Shown here: piece after piece, positions 33,740 through 45,500 of the stretch
Layout of the letters: every line of letters starts with the position of its first letter
How positions within the stretch are numbered: position 1 is the stretch's first letter
Source of the DNA: Nemertoderma westbladi
Taxonomy: Eukaryota > Xenacoelomorpha > Nemertodermatida > Nemertodermatidae
Assembly: GCA_032718475.1 (NCBI GenBank)
Contig: JAUCBJ010005046.1
Span: 1-50,000 of the forward strand
DNA: 50,000 nt
Direction of reading: 5' to 3'
The notes under the pieces: model-generated
Seen by the model: the letters and a program-made list of their open reading frames with translations, nothing else
The model's database searches: none
Told to the model about the DNA's origin: nothing
Position numbers and translations under genes: made by a program

Positions 33740-34067
33740 TGGGGGTAGTAATTACTTTATTTATCTATATTATCATGTTAAATTTGTTTCTTACAATTTT
33801 AATCAAATTTAAGAATACTTTATCTAATGATGAAAATAAAATTATAATAATTGACTTCAGGAATATTTGGGAATATTAGACCACCACAAACTGACAAACT
33901 CGAACAAATTTACCAACTTAAATATATTCAATATATAATACTATATTCATTTATATTGTTATGAATAATATAATAATAAGAAAGAATAAATAATGTATTG
34001 TTTTATATGTGTTAATGGGTATATGTGACGTCATACTATTGTGGATTATTGGAGGTATACTGAATAG

Positions 34068-34080
34068 TTTTACATTTTAG
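34068..34080 (+). promoter_or_regulatory. Probable 3' splice site in the 5' UTR of the ankyrin-RING gene
   Basis: GTTTTACATTTTAG followed by GAGGAATTAA. An in-frame TAA at 34088 precedes the ATG at 34115, so any upstream exon joined here would be non-coding. This supports the chosen start. Confidence 0.5.
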
Positions 34081-34114
34081 GAGGAATTAAAAGGATTTAA
34101 CCATCCATTCTGTT

Positions 34115-35905
34115 ATGTCTCAAACCGAATCTAAACTCACCAATAGAGATGAGAAACACTTATCTAAGGTTATAGACCAACTATTTTCTAGCAACGTGAT
34201 TGGTCGAGGGGCGGAAGCATTGGTGACGTCAGCAGAGAAAGACGATGTCACGGCGGTGGAGAAACTTCTATCTGAACGGTTGGTTGACCCGAACGAGTTA
34301 CACGGGGGGAGAGCTGCGTTACACGCGGCGTGTCTGAACGGACACGTTGGGGTGGTGCGTGCGCTGTTGGAAAACGGGGCTCATACGGAGACGTTGGACG
34401 GAGAAGGTGATACCGCGACGCACTACGCCGCTAGAGGCGACGAGGATGACGTCATCAGTATACTGCACGGACGAGGAGCGAATCTGGACGCGGTTAATTC
34501 CGCCTCTCGCTGCACTGCGCTACACATCGCCGTTAATAAAGGTAGTCTGAAGTCAGTCGGTGCGCTGCTTAAAGGTAAATGTAAAGTTAGCGAGAAGGAT
34601 AGCGATGGTAATACACCTCTCCATAAAGCAATCGCGTTACATAACAACCCTTTAGTAGATATGTTGCTTAGCAACGGAGCTGAAGTGTCTGTTACTAACA
34701 ACAACGGTTATACTGTTCTTCATGTTGCGTCGGAGTTAGGGAATGCCGAAGCAATCCGCTTGATTTTACCTAAGTTGCTCCATCAAGCGGTTGCCGCAGT
34801 AATCAATTATAAAACAAATCCTGGTTTCACAGCTTTACACTTGGTGGCGTACAATAATGACATGGAGATTGCAGAACTATTGGTGAATCAACACGGTGTT
34901 TCATTGGATGAGACTACGGGGGCGGGGCTTCGATCCACCGCTTTGCATGTAGCGGTGGACAGGGTTCACGTCCAGTTGGTTCGCCTGCTGGTTCGGGAAG
35001 GTTGTGACGTAAACAGGAAGAACGGTGTCGGCGACTCCTCGCTGCACGTCGCCTTAGCGGGGCACACACGCGCGCAACTCGCGCGACTGCGTCAAGGTGA
35101 GGATGACGATGTTTCGCGAGTGTTTACAAGTCAAGGTGGAATCTCAGCTTACCCTGATGAGAGCCACGCCAGCATCGCTTGTTTCTTAGCGCAGAATGGT
35201 GCGGATTTAAGAGTTACAAACGTTAAAAATTTAACGGCTTTAGATTCATGCCCGGATATAAATCTATGCAAAACTATAGTAAAGTGTCACAAAGGTAACA
35301 GGGAAAGTACAACATCAGTGGTAACGCAAGAAGTATCAGCATTGGAGGAGTGTATGGTATGTTCTGATCGTAAACGCAACGTGTTGTTCCGTCCTTGCAA
35401 TCACGTGACCACCTGTTCTACTTGCTCCCCTCGTGTTAAAAATTGTTTGTTATGTAAAGAAGCTGTTCTAAACAGAGACATTATTAAAGAATGCTTAGTA
35501 TGCAGCACTAGGGAAGCGAGCGTCTTATTGAAACCTTGTAACCACATGGTAACGTGTCAGAGCTGTTCCAAACTCCTCACTAAATGTATCGTTTGTAGGA
35601 CGGATGTGGAGAAAGTGGTGCCAATTTCGGTTTGTTACGGAGGAGTTGATGACACGCCGGGGGTTACCGGTGGAGGGAAGTCGTCTGAACGGGACGATGT
35701 GGGGGCCACTGAAGAGGAAGTTACGGATCTTAAGAAGCAGTTAGGGGATCTAAAGGCGTTGACATTGTGTCCTGTATGTCGGGATAATGTGAAGAATGTT
35801 GTATTCGGGTGTGGACACGGTGCGTGCAACAGCTGTAGTGAAAAGATACAGGACGAGTGTCCTATATGTCGTATCAAGGTGGACGTACGGATTTCAATGT
35901 ATTAA
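34115..35905 (+). CDS. Mind bomb-like ankyrin repeat / triple RING protein (single coding exon)
   Basis: 596 aa. Residues ~60-390 form about eight ankyrin repeats (AALHAACLNGHVGVVRALLE; TALHIAVNKGSLKSVGALL; TPLHKAIALHNNPLVDMLL; TALHVAVDRVHVQLVRLLV). Three C-terminal RING-type zinc modules begin near residues 413 (CMVC...CNHVTTC...CLLC), 460 (CLVC...CNHMVTC...CIVC) and 552 (CPVC...CGHGACNSC...CPIC). Mind bomb E3 ligases share this ankyrin-plus-RINGs C-terminal half, and the FGCGHGAC...CPICR ending is very Mind bomb-like. The N-terminal Mib/ZZ substrate-binding region is absent. It is probably a cytoplasmic ubiquitin ligase of unknown substrate. No introns interrupt the coding region, unlike its neighbours, which fits a retrocopy or intron loss. 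The 5' two thirds are more GC-rich than the surroundings. Confidence 0.88.
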   Translation: MSQTESKLTNRDEKHLSKVIDQLFSSNVIGRGAEALVTSAEKDDVTAVEKLLSERLVDPNELHGGRAALHAACLNGHVGVVRALLENGAHTETLDGEGDTATHYAARGDEDDVISILHGRGANLDAVNSASRCTALHIAVNKGSLKSVGALLKGKCKVSEKDSDGNTPLHKAIALHNNPLVDMLLSNGAEVSVTNNNGYTVLHVASELGNAEAIRLILPKLLHQAVAAVINYKTNPGFTALHLVAYNNDMEIAELLVNQHGVSLDETTGAGLRSTALHVAVDRVHVQLVRLLVREGCDVNRKNGVGDSSLHVALAGHTRAQLARLRQGEDDDVSRVFTSQGGISAYPDESHASIACFLAQNGADLRVTNVKNLTALDSCPDINLCKTIVKCHKGNRESTTSVVTQEVSALEECMVCSDRKRNVLFRPCNHVTTCSTCSPRVKNCLLCKEAVLNRDIIKECLVCSTREASVLLKPCNHMVTCQSCSKLLTKCIVCRTDVEKVVPISVCYGGVDDTPGVTGGGKSSERDDVGATEEEVTDLKKQLGDLKALTLCPVCRDNVKNVVFGCGHGACNSCSEKIQDECPICRIKVDVRISMY

Positions 35906-35997
35906 AGGGGCAGACCTAGTCTGAAAATTATATGCCACTAGCACAGATCATTCAGTAAGGATAGTAAATATGTGGGAAATATATACTGTAATATGTG

Positions 35998-36003
35998 AAT
36001 AAA
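35998..36003 (+). terminator. Candidate polyadenylation signal for the ankyrin-RING gene
   Basis: AATAAA about 95 bp after the stop codon. Confidence 0.5.
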
Positions 36004-36896
36004 TAATATGTGTAAATATATGCGAATAATTTCTACTGTACAATAATTCATAATATTTGAGATATTTAGTGTTTAGTTTAATGTGTTGCTAAGTTCTAGT
36101 GAGTATATATTACGATTGGTACTTTTTTATTTCAACTCCTCCAACCCGACCTGCGTTTCTCTTCCCGTGATGAAGGTCAAGTATATAGTTGATTAACGCT
36201 GTCACGTTGAATTCACCCTGTTATTAGTTAGAACTCGGGGCAAGTGCATTGTGGCATATCCGTCCCGGTTAATATTTTGATGTGAAATATCCTTTTATTT
36301 GTTACATTATTTCAATTGCAGCGTTACGGCCTATAGAACGGAACGCTGCAAAGTAATCAATAAACTGGAAACAACTTAAAGTACGGTATTCCAGAATGTA
36401 TTATTTCCATTTATATTAATGCATGCTGCTTTATTATCCGCCGTATCAATTGACGGGACTACAGGACTATCTACTGTATGTAATAATTATTGTTTAACGT
36501 GTAAGACTGTATTCCATTATAATATATTTTACATAAAATCAGAAAAGGAAATGGCAACAGTGTTCAATAAAACTGAACTGACACAGACGGTGGTGACTCA
36601 GTTTGGTTCAGTCGACTAAGTTCAAGATAGATCAAAGATTTATCACATCCATGCAGAAAAGGGCTAGAGTTCCGCCCGTGCCAACATTTTCATTTTGCTC
36701 TAAAATGTGTATAGTTTACTAGCTACTACTTTTTAATGTTAGTGTGAAGTATTCTAGGTTTTTTCGAATTATTTTTTTGTTAAATAATGTTCCAGAACAT
36801 ATTATTTTTTGTTCTAGGACATTTTTAAAAATTATATTTTTTGATTTTTAACACGTTTTTTTGTATAATTAACATATATGGCCGGGTTGCACACCT

Positions 36897-37076
36897 TGAC
36901 TTAAGTTAAGTGTCTATTTTATACTTAAGTTGCAACTTAGTTAAGTAGGCACTTAGACTTAAGTAAAATTGCGTTGCTCATTCGAAAGTTAAGTTGTCTT
37001 AACTAAGTAGCCTAACTTAAGTAGTTAAGTACTTAAGTAGCTAACTTAAGTATTCCTAACTTAAGTTAAGAATTCA
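36897..37076. repeat. CTTAAG-palindrome cluster inside the foldback element
   Basis: About 180 bp dominated by ACTTAAGT, CTTAAG and AACTTAAGTTAAG words on both strands, beginning after GCCGGGTTGCACACC. Being almost entirely self-complementary, it could fold in many registers. It may be a separate small insertion nested in the larger element. Confidence 0.8.
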
Positions 37077-37498
37077 GAACGGTACTAGTTCGCCATGTCG
37101 ACACACCCATGCAATTGTTTTCCACTGGCTATAAAGTTTCTTTGATTTTTAAATATTTTGTTCTAGAACATAGACTACATTCATCCAACATAATATTTTA
37201 TGGTAGCTACTATTTTTCAAAATACTAGCTATTTAAAATTTGTTTTTTATATTTTATTTACGGTACATTTTTTTGCTTATTCTAGAATATTTGGCTTTCC
37301 AAGTAAAGTGTTGTATTCCAACCAGTCAGCAATTCCAGTCAGCGACCATGTTCAAAAATTAACATTTTGCATCACAAATTGCCTGAACGTTAATGCTACT
37401 GTACCCCTTTCTGTCAATACAGTCAGAATACAGTCTTACACATTAAACAATTTATTTACATACAGTGCTTCAAACTGGACGCACGTACTATGCCAACA

Positions 37499-37527
37499 CG
37501 TGCTGCTTTATTGAATAAAGCAGCACG
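37499..37527. repeat. Near-perfect palindrome, 14-bp arms
   Basis: CGTGCTGCTTTATT, a single G, then AATAAAGCAGCACG. It sits at the inner edge of the right inverted terminus. Confidence 0.9.
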
Positions 37528-37630
37528 CTATTTCCACTATAAATGGAAATACATTCTGGAATACGATATTAAGTTGTTTGCATGTAATTGATTACTTTGC
37601 ATTGTTCCGTCATATAGGCCGCAATGCTGC

Positions 37631-39115
37631 AAAGTACTTTAAGCGTTACGAGTAGTTCACCAGAACGCTGTTAAGTTGACATAATTTTACAAAAATGTTT
37701 AATTAATATCAGTTATAGCACAATTTGTTAACCCAACTTTTGGCATTTTTTTTTAGACGTTTTTTGAAAATTACAGTTCATGAAATATGATTTGTTACAT
37801 CTCTATGTTTGACTTAGACCTGTTTTTTTGGTGTTCGCAATTAGATGGAATTCATACACAATAAGCTAGAAAATTCAAACTTGTTTTTTGCCGCGGTGCC
37901 AAATTTTGGTGCCAACACCAAATTTTCAAATATGTTAATTTTGTAATTTAATTGTTTGAACCTGTTTTTTTCACAGTAGGGGTTTTTTGAGGTTCTGTTT
38001 TCGATAGAATATAAACGAGTTGCACCAGGCGTATCAAACTTCTATTTTTTGGTGCTGTGTGCAAAATTTGGTGCCACGCGAAATTTTAAAAATCCATTCA
38101 ATAGTTGTGACAACTAATTTTTTGTATTTTATAGGTTTATTGGGGTAATCAATGGAATAACTAGGCCTAATTATCTAATTAGACATCTCAAACTTATATT
38201 TTTCGGCGGTGTGTGGAAATTATTGTGCGAGCACCAAATTTTTGATGGACTCAATAAAAACAGTATTGGACATCACAAACTTGTTCGCTTTTGTGTTGAG
38301 TACGAAATTTGGTGCTGGCACCAAAATTTGCCATAATACGCCAAAAATACGAGTAGCAATGATCTGGAAAATTAGATATGTATTCCATTAGAATCAGCGC
38401 CCCAGAAAACATTAAAATATGAATTTATAGCATCGTATAAGTCAATTAAAATTATGGTGTTCAAACTGCTTGAGTCTCAAAATTGTATGCCTACGTAGCG
38501 GACAAAAACCGCCATTTATAGTAATCCGATGATTTTTAAATATTTTCCAATGATTTTTATTTTCAAATTTAACGCCCCAAAAAACCTGCATTGATATAAG
38601 ATTAGCTGAAAAATGTCACTTTCAAATATTTTGAAAGTTGTTCACTACTTGGTAGAGATAAAATTATGTAATAGTATGTAATTATTATGTAATGATTATA
38701 TAATGGAATGGAAAACAAAACAAAGAATAACAATTATTAAAATTTAAAACATTTCAAACTAATCATAAACGTAACTAGTTTAAAAATTCAATTCTAGAAA
38801 AATCCCAAAAACACTACTTGGACTTAGAATTACGACTCGTTCACTACTTGGGATATTGGTGCCGCAAAAAATCCACCCCATTATTAAATTGTTTCGAAAT
38901 TTTTTTTTCGTTCTGATTCGGACTAGTGAAATCTTCCTACTATACAAACAAACAATCAGACGTTTTCGTTAATATTTTTAGATTTTAGAGGGGGAATAAT
39001 TATTTTTATTCGAATAATTTTCATAGAAAATGCAACTATTTATAATTTGAAATGGGCAAATGTTCTAAACTGCTTCGTCACGTGAACAATTTTTACAAAA
39101 GCTATAATTTTCCAG
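37631..39115. other. Intergenic with decayed ~140-bp repeat
   Basis: Between about 37870 and 38340 several diverged units share TCAAACTT, TTTTTGG(C/T)G, GTGCAAAATTTGGTGCC and CCAAATTTT. They are probably an old tandem or dispersed repeat. No coding exon seen. Confidence 0.5.
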
Positions 39116-39248
39116 AACTTTAAATTGTATGGATCCAAGAAATGTTGATAACAGATTTACCGAGGAAATAGATTTACCAGAAGAAGTCTGGCAGATTCCT
39201 TTCCCTCATCACGCAATGGACCTTGCAGAACCGACAGCCAATTACTAA
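39116..39248 (+). CDS. Possible 3'-terminal exon or short ORF of unknown gene
   Basis: A 39-codon frame from ATG 39129 to TAA 39246 reads MDPRNVDNRFTEEIDLPEEV then WQIPFPHHAMDLAEPTANY. It is acidic and not simple-sequence, unlike the surrounding AT-rich DNA. TATAATTTTCCAG just upstream (ending at 39115) is a good splice acceptor, and AATAAA follows at 39472. No family is recognised. If it is a terminal exon, its upstream partner was not found. Its phase does not fit onto NETO-like exon 6. It would be convergent with the LRP-like gene, ending about 265 bp from it. Confidence 0.35.
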
Positions 39249-39471
39249 TACCTTACGGATAGAATATAACATTAAAGATATATTTAATTTAATTAACTTC
39301 ATGTTGCATATAATTAATTAAGTTTCTAGCACACATTTCCCCTCACTAAACAGAATAGTTAGAGTTACAGAAAATTTTAGTAAGTTACTTCATAATATTA
39401 AGCACGTGTAAAATTATCTAATTTACTACATAATTTATAACAATATAACTAACTATTTCAACTTATAAAGA

Positions 39472-39477
39472 AATAAA
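39472..39477 (+). terminator. Candidate polyadenylation signal (+)
   Basis: AATAAA about 225 bp after the stop of the 39-codon frame at 39246. AT-rich context makes chance occurrence likely. Confidence 0.3.
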
Positions 39478-39511
39478 TAAATTAGTGTTCTAACATTGAC
39501 GAGTGAATTTA

Positions 39512-42500
39512 TTAATTCGAATAGTTATGGATGATATCAAGTTTTTGTTCGCGCAGCTCAGCAAACGGCTCTGGAATGTCATCAAGATCATCACAACCGA
39601 CAAATTGAGAATCATCCAAACTTTTATCATCGATAATTTCAACATTGTAATTATCATCGAATTCGTCATAAGCTGGATTAGTAAGACACATTGGATTGTC
39701 AGTAACATCGCCTCCAACAGGAAACTCACCTTTATGTTTATTGTTGTTGTTCGAATGAAACAGTCTAACTGCCATAGATGTTCGTTTTAGAGAGTAAACC
39801 TCAGGGTTTATCTGTCGCCTCCACAGGAACCAAACAACCCCTCCGAAAACACCCAAAATGAGAAAGCAAACAAATACGCAACTTACAATAGATGCAACTG
39901 AACCTGAAGTAGTAGATACTGTAGGTAGTTGCAATAATGACGCATTATAAGATGATATATCATTGCAGTTGTGACCTGTTATACCATTAACGCATAAACA
40001 CTTAGCAACTCCATCAACTACAGAACAAACTCCACCGTTAGCACAGAACCCTTCAAAACATCGCGAAGAACAGATTTTACCTGATGCACCATCAGGACAT
40101 GCGCAAGTGTATCTGGCATCCGGCGCAAGGAGACAGATGTATTCACAGTGACCTTCATTACATTGGTTGGTTTCTAGAATACGCTGATGCACAAGATGGG
40201 CCCCAATTAATGAGGAGTAAGGGTAGCCACGGGACAGTCTGTTTTCACTGGATATTCTTCCAGAAACTTTGTTCATCGTAATAATTTCATTAATTCGTGA
40301 AGCACGCGAGTATCGCATCATATATAGATTTTCCTCAAACAATGTTAACCCATTAACATTTCCAACATGAGATGCTAAAGTTGCAATTTTCGATCTGCCT
40401 TGAAGACTGCCAAGATCTATATACTGAATCTTTTCTTCATAATCATTGTACCAATAAATTACCTCTTTTATCTGGTCTAATGCGATATGTGAAGGAGCAA
40501 ATGGATGCTTATAATCACTGGTAATCACTTTTTTATGGCTGCCATCCATCCAGGATGAATATACAGCGCCTCCTTGATTACCTGTACCAGCCCAAAACAT
40601 AAGACCGGTGTTTGGATGCACCGTTATGCAACGTGGTCGGATTTCTAAGCTGGAATGAATCCTAGACACATAGTAATTTAATTCATTATATGCTGGTGCT
40701 ACTGAAATACTGAAATCCAGGACGTCAGCCCAATAGACATTTTTCGCTTTCCAATCAAATGCTAATCTGATTTCATGTTTAATTATTTCGTTTCTAACAA
40801 TCTTTACAAAACCTCCATATGATTGTACAGACATTTCCCTTCGAACAATACCAACATCTTTGATCGCCAGGAAGATCTGTTGATGAACTAAGTCATAATC
40901 GATGCTGAAAATTTCAGAGTTGCCTAATGCCCTAAACATTTCTGTTGTTCCATTCAAAAATTCATTAAGTACCAAGACCTTATTTTCATTTCCGGCAATA
41001 AATTTAACTTGATGTCCACGAGCTTTGCACTGTGTTCTATTTTCCAAATAGTATCCTGTAGCACACTCGCATTCGAAATAACCAATACTATTAGAACAGA
41101 AATGGCTACAATTGTTATTAGAAGGTTTATCACACTCGTTGATATCGATGCAGCTGAGTCCATCATAGCTTAAGTAATACCCATTGCTATCACATGCACA
41201 CTTTGGACCATTCGGTGATGCATAACATATATGTGCACAATTGCTCTGTAATTTGCAGCTGTTCTTGGCCTTATTGCAGTAGTAAATATCTTCATCTGAA
41301 CCATCCATGCATGCTGCCTGGCCATCGCATGATTTATTGTAAGGAATGCACTCCATGTCGTCACATGTGTACTCATCACCTTTGCACAGAGTCCAGCGGT
41401 CTTCCATGAAAGTGCACGATTTCTCATCTGATTGGTCAGGACAATCAGGCATGCCATCACAGATGAAACTTTTCCTAACGCACTTACCTGAATTGCATTT
41501 AAACTCTCCACCATGACAGGTAATATTTCCACATAATGAAGGGAGTTCATCTGTCCCATGGGCACAATCGTTTACTCCATCGCACACGTGGTTGCTTGAA
41601 AGACACCGACCTTCTGGTAAACATTTAAACTCCCTTTCGCTACATTTCACTACAAGGTCAACTTGTGTGTCTGAACAATACCATTCATCACTTCCATCAT
41701 CGCATTCTAAAAGTCCATTACATCTGGTAGCCATATCTTTGGCATTTCCATTTTGGCATTTCCAAAATCCACTTACTTCTTGACACACACTCCTGTCCTC
41801 ATCATCACCCATTGGGCAGTCAGCATACCCATTGCATGTATTTTCAAGGGAAATACAAGTAACTATGTGAGGATCACTTGCACATTTATATTCATTTGTC
41901 ATACACAACTTATTAAATGTCCTGCAATGATTTGTGTTTTCATCACTACCATCACTACAATCGCTCCGACCATCACAAGTGAACTCACTATGAATACAAT
42001 ATCCATTATTGCAACGGAAGTATCCATCACGACAGTCTGGAAGCACATTCGTCAAGCAATCATTTTCATCATCCCCCTGCTGACAATCCTTATTAGTATC
42101 ACAAACTTGACTCTTCAGCAAACAAGTTTTAGTTCCCTTACACTGATATCCTCCCAAACATTTTGGATGGCTGCTGGAAAGACAATCACCCTCATCATCT
42201 TTTCCTATACAATCAAATATACCATCGCATATCTTCTCCGTTGATATACAAGAAACACCATCAGCACACATATATTGATCAACATCAACGCATTGCTTAG
42301 ATTTACTACATCCATCAACACCTTCAAGAAGCATTTTACCATCAGGACAAATGCATGACGAATTACTTAGACTGTAATTTACTGTTGAAATGCATAAATA
42401 AGAACATTTATTTTGTAGACAGTGGTTAGTCCCAGGTGTGACAGATTTACCCATGATTGTTAATGAACCAATTTCAAAGTTGTTATCATCAAATTGGAAA

Positions 42501-45500
42501 ATGTGTTTCGGATTAGTGCTTTTTCTAAAGTCAACTGGAAAACTCGAAATTTTTCTGTTTAACAGAGACGACCATATTATGAGACCCCCCTCAACATCCA
42601 GTACGTGAGGTCTGTTTACAATTGAAGTTACCCTTGTCGATACAATATTAAAATTGCTATCAAATTCTATAGCCTCGATTCTTGAATTTCTTAAATCAGT
42701 CCAAAATAATGTCGAGTCATATACTGCCAAGCTGAAAATATATCCTAGCCTTTCCTCATCAGTAACAACCTCACGTATGTGTCCACTCAAGGACATTCTT
42801 TCAATAGCTTGAGAAGCGTCACTTATTGCAAAGTATAACCAACCTCCAATAATATCTATTGTCAAAGAAGTAAACCTTGCATTCTTGGATGTAGCTAATG
42901 TCCTATTCCTTCCATTGTCTATACTGATGACTCTTATTTGGCTATGTTTATTGTTCCTTGAATATGATGACCAGTATATGTTTCTTGTAGACCAATCACC
43001 AGCTAATGATTCAACAAGTAGTCTGTGACTTTCATCATTAAATTGATTATCAAAGAGGACAATTTCATCCGAAGAGTTAGATCCACTGACACTTCGTATA
43101 GATTTCTTATTTGAAAAATAGAAACGACCATCTTCTGGGTTGTATTTCAAGCTGGTTATATCTTTTGTTTCGGTGCTAACAGTAATTGTCTTTACTAAAT
43201 TTGAATTTAAACCAGGTTTTATAGCGATGATTTCGATTTTGTTGATAACCCCAACTGCAACATGCGTCACTTCCCTGCAGGAATGACCATCAAAATCCAA
43301 AAAAAATCCATTTGCGCAGCCACATCGAAAATTGCCTGATTCACAGAGAAGACAAAATTGACTACATCTTGAATTATCACAAGAGTTCATAAAACTAGGC
43401 TGAAGGTAAATATGACTAATTTTAATTGCTGATGGCAGCGATTTATCTTTAACAATTACCTCAGTTTGTTTGCCAGTAAACTTGTTTGCTTTATTTATAG
43501 AATGTGTCGCTGTCTCACTCCAATACACTTGATTGTCTAACACTGTTAAAGAAAAAGGAGCAATCACTAAATCCTCCAGAACAATGTTCAGAGACAAATC
43601 TTGCAAATCAAAATAAGCTATTATCCCATTTTTCCAATCTGACATGTAGAGAGCTTGTTGTGGAAAATCAAAATAAATTGAATTTGGTGCAATAACCTTT
43701 GAGTGTGGGAATTGTAGAAGCACTTTTATATTAGTTCCATCCATGTTTGCAACATACAACTTTGTAATATAATTTTCATTTCCGAGAAAATACAACAGTC
43801 CATCCAGTGGATTGACCACAATACCTGTTGGATCCTGTAACCCATCAATCAATACAGAGGAAGGATGATCCCCACCAGAAGCAGTGACTCCAATCACACC
43901 ACCATTTATATCAGTCCAATAAATATTGTTGGTTATCCAATCAAATGCAATACCTTTTCGAATACCACTATCTGAAAACTGAAAGATTTCAACAGAACCG
44001 GATGTCATATTCAATTGGTATAAGTTTTGAGATTCTAGGAAAGAAAGATATACTAAATTTTGAGCAACATTTACATCTAAAGCAACAATTATTCCACTAT
44101 TGTAACCATCAAGAGATTTCTTTGCAACTGTTGTCATTTGTTGGTTTAGTGAATGTACTGAATTCTTGGATGAGTACAATATAAGTGGTGATTGGTCTGT
44201 AGACTTACAAGTGAAATCATCAGGTTCCATGGCGAATCCATGCATGCATGTACACAAAAAACTCCCAATGGTATTAGTGCATAATTGTGTGCAGCCCCCA
44301 TTGTTAATCTCACATTCATTGATATCAAAGCATTGCATTCTTGGAGAAAGGTAGAAGCCAGCATGGCAATAACATTGACCTCCATTAGGCGTATTGTGAC
44401 AGTATTGGCAAGAGTGAGATCCACTGTAACAACTATTCTTGAGGCATTGGGTTTTATCTTCATCACTTCCATCTGAGCAATCATTGTGATAATCACAGGA
44501 TTTATGTATTGGTATGCACTCGCCTGGAATTGCACATTTATAAAAGTTGGACTGTGAGCAGTTAGAATTGCTGCAATTATTATCAAACTCATCCCATCCA
44601 TCAGAGCAATCCTGAATTCCATCACAAATCCAAGATATTTTAATCAGTTTATTATCTCGACACTGTGTCAGGTTGATATTGCTACCTGCAATTTTGTTAG
44701 GTTGACATTTCTCATACTCATCAGAATTATCTGGGCAGTCAGGAAATCCATCGCATACCCAATTCTTCAAGATACACATGTGAGGGTCGCTGCTGCATTT
44801 CCATTCATTACTATTGCAAATCTTATTGGTTAAATTATAACACAGAGAAGACAATTCATCGGCACCATTAACGCAATCTCGATCGCCATCACACAATGAT
44901 TGGCGACTAATACACTGCCCATTACCACAGCCAAACTTATCAATTCTACACTGAGGGAAATTACAATCCATCTCGTCCACACCATCATCACAGTCAGTAT
45001 AATAGTCACATTTCCAACTATTTGGAAAGCATTTGCCATCGCAAAGGAATTGGTCTTCAGGTGGACAGACCACTGGACAATCAAATTCATCTTCCCCACT
45101 GTAGCAATCAGGTATGCCATCACAGAACAATTCTTCAGATATACAAATGCCATTGTTACATGATTTTTTATGCTTTCCACATTTCATATGGCAATTTTCC
45201 TCATCACTACCATCATCACAGTCGATTTCATCATCACATACATGTGAATCCGAAATGCAACCAACACCATCTGCACAAGCATAACGACCATTCTTATTGC
45301 AAGTATTGCATTCCACTTCATCTGAACCATCAGGGCAATCATTCTGCCCATCACATATCCAACTTCTATGTACACAGCCTCCGGTGCCACATTTAAACTT
45401 CTTGTCACCATGTCTGCAATCTGTTGGAATTGTGCAATGTCCCCTAGAGCCAAGTTGATACATCAAGTGGTTTGGACATATACACTTATATATACCACTT

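Larger units (their letters stand above)
32808..34080. other. Between the NETO-like and ankyrin-RING genes
   Basis: AT-rich, no coding exon seen. AATAAA near 33137 could end NETO-like transcripts. Contains a 24-bp C run (33261-33284) and a 15-bp G run (33725-33739). TTTTACATTTTAG ending at 34080 looks like a 3' splice site for a 5'-UTR exon of the next gene. Confidence 0.5.
36318..37630. mobile_element. 1.3-kb foldback / TIR element with ~115-bp inverted ends
   Basis: Left end 36318-36436 and right end 37514-37630 are diverged inverted copies. They share GCAGCGTTACGGCCTATAG, TGCAAAGTAATCAAT, ACTTAA, GGTATTCCAGAATGTATT, TTTCCATTTAT and GCTGCTTTATT. Each terminus is itself partly self-complementary (GCAGCGTT...AACGCTGC). 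No transposase frame exists inside. A related end fragment lies at 12570-12615. Confidence 0.75.

Noticed and set aside
34423-34704. Minus-strand frame within the ankyrin region
   Set aside because: Shadow of GC-rich ankyrin codons on the other strand.
37200-37514. 104-codon frame within the foldback element
   Set aside because: No domain, AT-driven composition, ends in the palindrome; likely chance.
39116-39248. Alternative last exon of the NETO-like gene
   Set aside because: Joined after exon 6 (phase 0) it would be read in a different frame and stop early, so the acidic peptide would not be made.
41753-42244. 163-codon open frame on the + strand inside the LRP-like exon
   Set aside because: Antisense shadow of the LDLa-coding strand. 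The minus strand has clear domains throughout.
44146-44625. Second minus-strand frames (44146-44625, 44830-45180) within the LRP-like exon
   Set aside because: Out-of-frame shadows of cysteine-rich repeats; no independent domain.
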